Assembly (NCBI RefSeq): GCF_001655055.1
Contig: NZ_LXEW01000036.1
Location: 1 to 38,098, forward strand
Reading direction: 5' to 3'
DNA: 38,098 bases
Origin: Providencia heimbachae ATCC 35613
GTDB taxonomy: Bacteria > Pseudomonadota > Gammaproteobacteria > Enterobacterales > Enterobacteriaceae
In this document: in pieces, positions 31,910-38,098 of the stretch
Position numbering within the stretch: position 1 is the stretch's first letter
How the letters are laid out: the number at the start of each line of letters is the position of its first letter
Made by a program: the position numbers and the translations under genes
The notes under the pieces: model-generated
What the model was told of the DNA's origin: nothing
What the model saw: the letters and a program-made list of their open reading frames with translations, nothing else
Databases searched by the model: none

Positions 31910-32581
31910 ATGGTTTTAGATACTAAGCTATTACGGCAAACACAAACTGAGCAAGCCCAACAAATTATTTTGCATGATGAATACCTATCACCCCGTTTTA
32001 TTGGCGGTGCAGATGTTGGGTTTGAACAGCAAGGACGTGTGACTCGGGCTGTCATCGCTGTGTTGTCATGGCCTGAGCTAAAACTGGTTGAATACCAAAT
32101 TGCGCGTGTGCCGACTGAGCTTCCTTATATCCCCGGTTTATTATCATTTCGAGAAGTACCGGGACTGATGGCTGCATGGTCACAAATAAAACAAAAACCT
32201 GATTTAGTATTAGTCGATGGGCAAGGTATTGCACACCCAAGGCGTTTTGGTGTTGCTTGTCACTTTGGTTTAGAGGCTAATATTCCAACAATCGGCGTGG
32301 CAAAAAGTCGTTTATGTGGTGATGATGTAGAGCTTGGTGAAGAGCAAGGAAATTATCAGGTATTAAAACAAGGTGAAAATCAACTAGGTTGGGTGCTACG
32401 TAGCAAAAAACGCTGTAAGCCTTTATATATTTCTCCCGGACATAAAATGGGTTTTTCTTCTTCGTTAACGTGGGTAAAGCAGTGCTTACAAGGCTATAGA
32501 CTGCCAGAACCAACCCGTTTTGCTGATGGAATTGCCTCTAATCGCACATTTTTTAGGCGAATGAATGAGAAAATCGGCTAA
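31910..32581 (+). CDS. nfi: Endonuclease V (deoxyinosine 3'-endonuclease)
   Basis: DNA repair nuclease that nicks the second phosphodiester bond 3' to deoxyinosine. At 223 aa it is the length of E. coli Nfi. Catalytic acidic residues are Asp35 in GGADVGFEQ, Glu82 in LSFREVPGL and Asp103 in [15 protein letters not shown]. The wedge motif [11 protein letters not shown] and the C-terminal [12 protein letters not shown] are conserved. It sits between hemE and yjaG exactly as in E. coli. Confidence 0.97.
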   Translation: MVLDTKLLRQTQTEQAQQIILHDEYLSPRFIGGADVGFEQQGRVTRAVIAVLSWPELKLVEYQIARVPTELPYIPGLLSFREVPGLMAAWSQIKQKPDLVLVDGQGIAHPRRFGVACHFGLEANIPTIGVAKSRLCGDDVELGEEQGNYQVLKQGENQLGWVLRSKKRCKPLYISPGHKMGFSSSLTWVKQCLQGYRLPEPTRFADGIASNRTFFRRMNEKIG

Positions 32582-32655
32582 TTATCAGCAAAATATGTGG
32601 CATTGACAGATTTTCAGGTAAACTGCGAAGTATTAAGATTGATGAGTCAGAAATT

Positions 32656-33243
32656 ATGTTAAGAAATCCCATTCATTTGAGGTTGGAAAAATTAGAAGGC
32701 TGGCAGCATACGACGTTTATGGCGTGTCTGTGCGAAAGAATGTATCCCAACTTTCAAATGTTTTGTCGTCAAACTGAGTTTGCAGATGAAAAAGCGTATC
32801 GTTCTATACTTGATTTAGTGTGGGAAACGCTGGTCATAAAAGATAGCAAAGTTAATTTCGACAATCAGTTAGAAAAATTAGAAGAAATTATCCCTTCAGC
32901 GGATGATTTCGATATGTATGGTGTGTATCCCGCAATAGATGCCTGTATTGCATTAGGGGAAGTCATCCACTCAAAATTGAGCGGAGAAACCCTAGAGCAC
33001 GCAATATTGGTTAGCGAAGCATCCATTCGTACCGTCGCCATGCTTGAAATGACCCAAGCAGAACGCGAGATGACAGAGCAAGAACTCGGAGAATTATCTT
33101 CTATTGAAGAGGAATGGGATATCCAGTGGGACATTTTCCGTTTACTAGCAGCTTGTGAAGAACGAGACTTAGAGTTAATTAAAGGATTAAAATCTGACCT
33201 CCGCGAAGCGGGGGTTAGCAATATAGGCATTACTCTGGGCTGA
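32656..33243 (+). CDS. yjaG: DUF416 family protein YjaG
   Basis: A 195-aa soluble, acidic, mainly helical protein of unknown function, nearly colinear with E. coli YjaG (196 aa): NPIHLRLEKLEGWQHTTFMACLCERMYPN, SADDFDMYGVYPAIDAC, and LIKGLKSDLREAGVSNIGI. There are no membrane segments or catalytic signatures I can name. The ribosome-binding site is weak (GATGAG about 11 nt upstream). Its fixed place next to hupA across enterics is the only functional hint. Confidence 0.94.
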   Translation: MLRNPIHLRLEKLEGWQHTTFMACLCERMYPNFQMFCRQTEFADEKAYRSILDLVWETLVIKDSKVNFDNQLEKLEEIIPSADDFDMYGVYPAIDACIALGEVIHSKLSGETLEHAILVSEASIRTVAMLEMTQAEREMTEQELGELSSIEEEWDIQWDIFRLLAACEERDLELIKGLKSDLREAGVSNIGITLG

Positions 33244-33310
33244 TTTTTGCGTTTTTATTAACGAAAACGTGACTTGAAGCAGTAATGCTGAGTACTAAGG
33301 CTTCACATAA

Positions 33311-33338
33311 GCCCCTAGTCTGGTCTACATTTAGGGGC
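33311..33338 (+). other. Hairpin in the yjaG-hupA gap
   Basis: A perfect 7-bp stem, GCCCCTA with TAGGGGC, and a 14-nt loop, without a T-run. It lies about 105 bp before hupA and may be leader structure or a weak yjaG terminator. Confidence 0.4.
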
Positions 33339-33442
33339 GAGAAGAAGTGGCTATCGGGGGCGTGTATCAGGGGCTGTCAATTTGGCATATCCGACGCACT
33401 CGATGCTTTGCAAACGATAAACACACTGTGTAAGGATAATTT

Positions 33443-33715
33443 ATGAATAAGACTGAATTAGTTGAAGCTATCGCCGAATCAGCAGACCTGAGCAAAGTTC
33501 AGGCAAAAGCAGCATTAGAAGCTACTTTAAATGCTATCACTGAAACGCTGAAAAATGGCGAACAAGTACAACTGGTCGGTTTCGGTACTTTTAAAGTTAA
33601 CCAACGTGCAGAACGTACCGGTCGTAACCCACAAACTAAAGCAGAAATTTTAATTCCTGCTACAACTGTACCTGCGTTCACTGCTGGTAAGTCTTTGAAA
33701 GAAGCAGTAAAATAA
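33443..33715 (+). CDS. hupA: DNA-binding protein HU-alpha
   Basis: Nucleoid-associated histone-like protein that bends DNA without sequence specificity. The 90-aa length matches E. coli HupA. The signature [24 protein letters not shown] contains the beta-arm, and the helical dimer body [26 protein letters not shown] precedes it. TAAGGATAATTT precedes the ATG. A strong terminator lies 27 bp after the stop, so it is mostly transcribed alone. Confidence 0.98.
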   Translation: MNKTELVEAIAESADLSKVQAKAALEATLNAITETLKNGEQVQLVGFGTFKVNQRAERTGRNPQTKAEILIPATTVPAFTAGKSLKEAVK

Positions 33716-33742
33716 GTACATTGTATACAAGAATCATCAATA

Positions 33743-33766
33743 GGGGTAAGAACCTACCCCTTTTGT
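33743..33766 (+). terminator. hupA terminator
   Basis: GGGGTA (33743-33748) and TACCCC (33755-33760) enclose a short loop and run into TTTTGTTT. It overlaps the likely TTG start region of the next gene. Confidence 0.85.
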
Positions 33767-34431
33767 TTATTCGAAAAGGGTTGCTGGTATTGGGAGTTCT
33801 CTCAATGCTCAGCGCCTGCTCCTCTAATGCGCCTAAGCTTCCTGAGTTCAGTGCAAGCGGGTTTATTGCCGATGATGGCGTAATTCGTATGTGGCGACTC
33901 AATGATACGAAAAGCCAACCTCTCGTCTTAATGGTTGTTTACAGCCCCTACAAAGGTACCGATACCTCCGTTAGTTTTTTCGAATACCGAATGGGAAAAC
34001 TTTGGCAAATTCGTAGCCAAACGCTAAACCAAGGTGACGAAAATATAATGGAACAGCTACGCTTTAATAAGAATGATGATATTGTTTTTATGCAGCGCGA
34101 GCTAAAAGGTAGTAAAACACCGCTCACTTCGGATGAAATTGCGCGTTGGCGTTTTGAGGCCGACCGAGTACTTGAAACCAACACGGCACTGATTGTTGGT
34201 GGTATAAAACTTTATCAAGGCCATTGGCAGCAAGGTGAAATTACGACCTGTGAAGGTGATGTACGTGATGTAACCTTTGAGCCTTATGCTGAAAAATGGT
34301 TAAAAAGTAGAGCAAGTGTTTGGCATAAACAGCTTAGTGTGGCGTGGTTGGAGTCGTCAGAAGGGAATCAACTTTTGATGGTGGCGGATACGGACTTTTG
34401 CAGTTGGCAACCTTCTAAAGATTCTTTGTAG
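33763..34431 (+). CDS. yjaH: DUF1481 putative lipoprotein (YjaH-like)
   Basis: A protein of unknown function, matched to E. coli yjaH by position after hupA and by its DUF1481-like body. The frame is open from TTG 33721, but that start lies before the hupA terminator. TTG 33763 gives FIRKGLLVLGVLSMLSAC, a lipoprotein signal with basic residues, a hydrophobic core and a lipobox (LSAC), then a 222-aa product; TTG 33781 is a shorter alternative. No ATG lies before the lipobox except the one inside it. It is probably an outer- or inner-membrane-anchored periplasmic protein. Start and expression route are uncertain. Confidence 0.75.
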   Translation: MFIRKGLLVLGVLSMLSACSSNAPKLPEFSASGFIADDGVIRMWRLNDTKSQPLVLMVVYSPYKGTDTSVSFFEYRMGKLWQIRSQTLNQGDENIMEQLRFNKNDDIVFMQRELKGSKTPLTSDEIARWRFEADRVLETNTALIVGGIKLYQGHWQQGEITTCEGDVRDVTFEPYAEKWLKSRASVWHKQLSVAWLESSEGNQLLMVADTDFCSWQPSKDSL

Positions 34432-34436
34432 GTTAG

Positions 34437-34560
34437 TGCTCGGCGTCTTTCGAACCACAGCAGTATTGCTACGTTCGTTCACTCTAGTCACATACTTATG
34501 TATGCTCCTAGAGATTCTCTCTCTTGCGGCTTTGCTGTGATTCGAAATACTTAGAGCCAT
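34437..34560. repeat. Divergent ERIC/IRU-type repeat, copy D
   Basis: About 124 bp with imperfect inverted arms (GTCTTTCGAACCACAGC and GCTGTGATTCGAAATAC) around the shared core CACATACTTATGTATGCTCC. It starts 6 bp after the DUF1481 stop and lies between this gene and the convergent purD. Confidence 0.68.
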
Positions 34561-34589
34561 TGGCTGTGGGTAAGGTCAAAAGTAAGCTA

Positions 34590-34613
34590 AATTCTAATTC
34601 CAATTCCAATTCA
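34590..34613. repeat. Short tandem hexamer AATTCN, four units
   Basis: Units AATTCT, AATTCC, AATTCC and AATTCA follow one another. The array is short and probably neutral, in the gap between DUF1481 and purD. Confidence 0.6.
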
Positions 34614-34632
34614 AAAAATAGAAACGTAGAAA

Positions 34633-34667
34633 ATAAAAAAGCTGATAAAAGTTTTCTCTTATCAGCT
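34633..34667 (-). terminator. purHD terminator
   Basis: Read on the - strand, AGCTGATAA and TTATCAGCT (34659-34667 and 34640-34648) form a perfect 9-bp stem followed by TTTTTTATTTT, 26 bp after the purD stop. Confidence 0.9.
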
Positions 34668-34692
34668 CGTGTAATGATTTTAGTGACTTCTA

Positions 34693-35976
34693 TTATTTGA
34701 TTCGGGCAATCGCACGGTAACCGATGTCATTGCGATAGAAGCTATCATTCCAATGAATGGATTTTGCGGCTTCGTATGCTTTGGCTTGGGCTTTGGCAAT
34801 ATCAGCGCCGAGCGCGGTAACACATAATACACGACCACCGGCAGTGGTGACTTCACCATCTTTCATTGTCGTACCTGCATGAAACACCTTGCTATCAGGC
34901 ACTTCTGCTGTTGGTAAGCCCGAAATAACATCACCATTGCGATAATCACCTGGGTAGCCACCCGCTGCAATAACAACACCCAGAGCAGGGCGTTCATCCC
35001 ATAATGAATCTTTACCCGCTAACTCACCTTTTGCGCCTGCAAGGCACAGTGCGATGAGGTCAGACTGTAGACGCATCATAATAGGTTGAGTCTCAGGGTC
35101 ACCAAAGCGACAGTTAAACTCAATCACTTTAGGGTTGCCTGCTTTATCAATCATCAATCCCGCGTATAGAAACCCTTGGTAGCGATTACCTTCTTGATCC
35201 ATTCCATTCACGGTTGGATAAATCACTTGTTCCATAACACGTTGGTGAATTTGATCAGTAACAACTGGCGCAGGGGAATAAGCACCCATACCACCTGTAT
35301 TCAAACCCGTATCACCATCACCTACACGTTTGTGATCTTGGCTAGTTGCCATTGGAATGACATTCTCGCCATCAACCATAACAATAAAGCTCGCTTCCTC
35401 ACCATCAAGAAATTCTTCGATGACAATACGATGCCCTGCATCACCGAAAGCATTACCGGCTAACATATCTTGAACCGCATCTTTGGCTTCTTGCAGCGTC
35501 ATGGCAACAATAACGCCTTTACCTGCGGCTAAACCATCTGCCTTGATAACAATGGGCGCACCGACTTTATCTAAATAAGCGAAAGCAGGTTCAACTTCGG
35601 TAAAATTTTCATAAGCCGCGGTGGGAATATTATGACGAGCTAAAAAATCTTTGCTAAATGCTTTTGAGCCTTCAAGTTGTGCAGCGCCTTTAGTTGGACC
35701 AAAAATTGTCAGCCCAGCATTTTTAAACGCATCAACAATACCAATGACTAATGGCGCTTCAGGGCCAACAATCGTCAGACCCACTTGGTTCTCTTTTGCG
35801 AATTGAAGTAATGAATCAATATCGGTCGCTGAAATATTGACGTTCTCAAGAGCAGGCTCAAGTGCCGTGCCCGCATTACCCGGTGCGACATAAACTTTAT
35901 CTGCGAGTGGTGATTGAGCCGCTTTCCATGCTAAGGCATGTTCACGGCCGCCACCGCCAATAATTAAAATATTCAT
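34693..35976 (-). CDS. purD: Phosphoribosylamine-glycine ligase (GAR synthetase)
   Basis: ATP-grasp ligase joining glycine to phosphoribosylamine, the second step of purine synthesis. At 427 aa it is close to E. coli PurD (429). N-terminal GGGGREHALAWK (7-18) binds the phosphoribosyl group. IVIKADGLAAGKGV, EEFLDGEEASF and the metal-binding EFNCRFGDPETQ belong to the ATP-grasp fold. It lies 17 bp after purH, forming the purHD operon, and ends before a strong terminator. Confidence 0.98.
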   Translation of the reverse strand: MNILIIGGGGREHALAWKAAQSPLADKVYVAPGNAGTALEPALENVNISATDIDSLLQFAKENQVGLTIVGPEAPLVIGIVDAFKNAGLTIFGPTKGAAQLEGSKAFSKDFLARHNIPTAAYENFTEVEPAFAYLDKVGAPIVIKADGLAAGKGVIVAMTLQEAKDAVQDMLAGNAFGDAGHRIVIEEFLDGEEASFIVMVDGENVIPMATSQDHKRVGDGDTGLNTGGMGAYSPAPVVTDQIHQRVMEQVIYPTVNGMDQEGNRYQGFLYAGLMIDKAGNPKVIEFNCRFGDPETQPIMMRLQSDLIALCLAGAKGELAGKDSLWDERPALGVVIAAGGYPGDYRNGDVISGLPTAEVPDSKVFHAGTTMKDGEVTTAGGRVLCVTALGADIAKAQAKAYEAAKSIHWNDSFYRNDIGYRAIARIK

Positions 35977-35993
35977 TAATAAACCTCTAATAG

Positions 35994-37583
35994 CTAGTGA
36001 CGGAAATGACGCATATTAGTGAAAATCATTGCAATGCCGTGTTCATTGGCAGCATCAATGATTTCATTATCACGAATAGAGCCACCGGGTTGAATAACAC
36101 AGGTCACGCCAACAGAAGCTGCCGCATCAATACCATCACGGAATGGGAAGAAAGCATCTGATGCCATAGCACAGCCAGCAACTTCTAACCCTTCATCAGC
36201 CGCTTTTATGCCTGCTATTTTGGCAGAATATACACGGCTCATTTGCCCTGCGCCAATACCGATAGTCATATCATTTTTCGCATAAACAATGGCATTTGAT
36301 TTAACAAACTTAGCGACCTTCCAGCAAAATAGTGCATCTTTCAGTTCGCGCTCAGTAGGCTGGCGCTTAGTGACTACACGTAAATCATCGGCTTCGACCA
36401 TACCTAAATCGCGGTCTTGCACTAACAGACCCCCATTTACACGCTTAAAATCTAAACCAGCAACAGGTTTCGCCCATTCACCACAGATGAGAACTCGAAC
36501 ATTTTGTTTGGTTGCAAGAATAGGAAGAGCATCATCGGCAACAGAAGGTGCAATAATAACTTCAACGAATTGACGTTCAATAATCGCTTCTGCGGTAACT
36601 TTATCTAATGGGCGATTAAACGCAATGATACCGCCAAATGCAGAAGTTGGGTCTGTTTTGAATGCGTTGTCATAAGCGGCATGAATATTATTACCAATTG
36701 CAACACCACAAGGGTTAGCATGCTTAACAATCACACATGCCGGCTCTTCGAAAGACTTAACACATTCAAGAGCCGCGTCTGTATCTGCAATATTATTATA
36801 GGATAGTGCTTTACCTTGAATTTGCGTGGCAGTGGCAATAGAAGCTTCTTTTAGATTATCTTCTATATAGAAGGCAGCATCTTGGTGGCTGTTCTCGCCG
36901 TAGCGCATATCTTGCTTTTTGATAAAGTTCAAATTCAAGGTACGAGGAAAACGTCCAGAAGGTTGAGTTGTATCACCATGATAAGGTGCAACGAGTTCAC
37001 CGAAGTAGTTAGCAATCATACTGTCATAAGCTGCGGTGTGTTCAAATGCTTTAATAGCAAGATCAAAACGTGTTGACCCATTCAGCGAGTTTCCGTGATT
37101 ATCCATCTCATCAATGATTGTCTGGTAATCATTACTATTCACTACAATAGTAACATCTTTATGGTTTTTTGCTGCTGAGCGAACCATTGTTGGGCCACCG
37201 ATATCGATATTCTCAATGGCGTCTTCTAATGTGCAGTTAGGCTTTGCGACAGTTTGAGCAAATGGATATAAATTCACAACAACCATATCGATAGGTGCAA
37301 TATCATGTTCTTGCATGATGCCATCATCAATTCCGCGGCGACCTAAAATTCCACCATGAACTTTAGGATGTAATGTTTTTACACGGCCATCCATCATTTC
37401 AGGGAATCCTGTGTAATCTGAAACTTCAGTAACCTTCAGGCCTGATTCCGCTAACAGTTTGGCTGTGCCACCCGTAGAGAGGAGTTCAACACCACGGTGA
37501 GAAAGCGCCTTCGCGAATTCAACAACCCCTGTTTTATCAGATACGCTAAGTAGGGCACGACGGATAGGACGAAGCAATTGCAT
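35994..37583 (-). CDS. purH: Bifunctional AICAR transformylase / IMP cyclohydrolase
   Basis: Catalyses the last two steps to IMP. The 529-aa length matches E. coli PurH. The N-terminal cyclohydrolase domain (about 1-200) has [28 protein letters not shown] and [15 protein letters not shown]. The transformylase domain (about 201-529) has the catalytic Lys-His in [15 protein letters not shown] and [12 protein letters not shown]. First gene of purHD, transcribed away from the rrn operon. AICAR is also linked to ThiC through the shared purine branch. Expression should be repressed by PurR via the operator at 37777-37792. Confidence 0.98.
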   Translation of the reverse strand: MQLLRPIRRALLSVSDKTGVVEFAKALSHRGVELLSTGGTAKLLAESGLKVTEVSDYTGFPEMMDGRVKTLHPKVHGGILGRRGIDDGIMQEHDIAPIDMVVVNLYPFAQTVAKPNCTLEDAIENIDIGGPTMVRSAAKNHKDVTIVVNSNDYQTIIDEMDNHGNSLNGSTRFDLAIKAFEHTAAYDSMIANYFGELVAPYHGDTTQPSGRFPRTLNLNFIKKQDMRYGENSHQDAAFYIEDNLKEASIATATQIQGKALSYNNIADTDAALECVKSFEEPACVIVKHANPCGVAIGNNIHAAYDNAFKTDPTSAFGGIIAFNRPLDKVTAEAIIERQFVEVIIAPSVADDALPILATKQNVRVLICGEWAKPVAGLDFKRVNGGLLVQDRDLGMVEADDLRVVTKRQPTERELKDALFCWKVAKFVKSNAIVYAKNDMTIGIGAGQMSRVYSAKIAGIKAADEGLEVAGCAMASDAFFPFRDGIDAAASVGVTCVIQPGGSIRDNEIIDAANEHGIAMIFTNMRHFRH

Positions 37584-37776
37584 GAGATAGATCCCTTGGA
37601 TTTAGATAAATAAGGCAATGATGAGCAATCATGTTAGTTGGAAGAGATGTTTTTCTCTTCTTATATACCTAATCATAAAAGCGGAATTTCGCTGTTTCTT
37701 CAATAGCTATATATAAGTCACTAACAATTTCAGAACATAAAAACAAAATCAATGCTGAATTTTCGTGTTAATTGTA

Positions 37777-37792
37777 ACGCAAACGTTTGCGT
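37777..37792 (-). promoter_or_regulatory. PurR operator of purHD
   Basis: ACGCAAACGTTTGCGT is a perfect 16-bp palindrome and matches the PurR consensus. It lies about 194 bp before purH. A candidate -10, TACAAT on the - strand (37771-37776), directly follows it, so bound PurR would block the promoter. The -35 is not clear. Confidence 0.93.
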
Positions 37793-37824
37793 AATGCGCG
37801 CTAAATTTTGAACTTTTTAGTGTC

Positions 37825-37845
37825 TGTGGATAATTTTGTGGATAA
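37825..37845 (-). promoter_or_regulatory. Two consensus DnaA boxes upstream of rrn
   Basis: TGTGGATAA occurs at 37825-37833 and again at 37837-37845. Its complement TTATCCACA is the high-affinity DnaA box. The copies are in the same orientation, 12 bp start to start, about 85 bp upstream of the rrn P1 -35. Actual DnaA binding is inferred. Confidence 0.7.
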
Positions 37846-37884
37846 ATCTGTATAAATGGGGGTTTTGCTGTGGAATGCAGCAGT

Positions 37885-37937
37885 TGAACAAAAAAATGCA
37901 AAAAAAGGGTTGCCAGATTTTTCTGGTTCCCTATAAT
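37885..37937 (+). promoter_or_regulatory. rRNA operon promoter P1 with UP element
   Basis: TTGCCA (37910-37915) and a perfect TATAAT (37932-37937) have the 16-bp spacing typical of rrn P1. A GC-rich discriminator (GCGCATCCACTG) follows. The A-rich stretch at about 37888-37908 fits an UP element. Growth-rate and ppGpp control are expected from this architecture. Confidence 0.9.
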
Positions 37938-38029
37938 GCGCATCCACTGACCGGGAACAAGACAACGCAAAGCGCGATGAACACTGAAACGGCAGCGAGA
38001 GATTCTGAAAAGAAAAAGCAAAAAATCGC

Positions 38030-38057
38030 TTGACTCTCAATGAGGAAAACGTATTAT
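38030..38057 (+). promoter_or_regulatory. rRNA operon promoter P2
   Basis: TTGACT (38030-38035) and TATTAT (38052-38057) are 16 bp apart, about 120 bp downstream of P1, which is the usual tandem rrn spacing. Confidence 0.87.
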
Positions 38058-38098
38058 ACGTCACCTCGCAGTAACGACCCAGAAGGTCACTTTTCGCA
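38058..38098 (+). other. Start of the rRNA operon leader (cut by window end)
   Basis: The sequence after P2 is the 5' leader of a 16S-containing operon that begins outside the window. ACCCAGAAGGTCAC is present, but neither the boxA motif nor any 16S sequence is reached. Confidence 0.7.

Noticed and set aside
37749-38064. Three overlapping small ORFs at the window end
   Set aside because: They lie across the PurR site, DnaA boxes and rrn promoters and have no coding character.

Overview
The window is a chromosomal segment of an enterobacterium. Proteins and gene order match the E. coli region from secE to the rRNA operon downstream of purHD: secE-nusG-rplKAJL-rpoBC, the thi operon, nudC-hemE-nfi-yjaG-hupA-yjaH, purHD, then an rrn promoter. 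The moderate A+T richness, ERIC-type repeats and lineage-specific insertions suggest Morganellaceae, most likely Providencia or a close relative. That genus call is an inference from recalled sequences; no search was run.

Layout. Positions 1-560 hold a terminator from an upstream gene (tufB in E. coli), a small inverted-repeat element with half an ERIC inside, and the secE leader. Positions 558-12812 (+) are the transcription/translation block, with a textbook rplK promoter, a probable L1 site, an L10 leader, the rplL-rpoB attenuator and a strong terminator after rpoC. Positions 13083-15706 (-) hold a PepT-like peptidase overlapping a DcuC-family transporter. An A+T-rich spacer and an NCS2 purine/pyrimidine permease (+) follow, then two near-identical 127-bp ERIC elements. 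Positions 18138-23693 (-) are thiCEFSGH behind a TPP riboswitch and a good sigma70 promoter.

Positions 24236-29546 (-) are the accessory highlight. This six-gene operon encodes a periplasmic binding protein, a cytoplasmic alkaline-phosphatase-superfamily hydrolase, two permeases, an ABC ATPase and a HAD phosphatase. Three PhoB half-sites at exact 11-bp spacing precede it, with a -10 hexamer 10 bp further on. I read it as a phosphate-starvation system that imports an organophosphorus compound and removes its phosphate inside the cell. The substrate is unknown. It lies between thiC and nudC, where E. coli has rsd.

Positions 29789-34431 (+) carry nudC, hemE, nfi, yjaG, hupA and a DUF1481 lipoprotein gene. 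purHD (34693-37583, -) is preceded by a perfect PurR palindrome. The last 300 bp are an rrn control region with P1 and P2 promoters, and two consensus DnaA boxes lie about 100 bp upstream. The 16S gene itself is outside the window.
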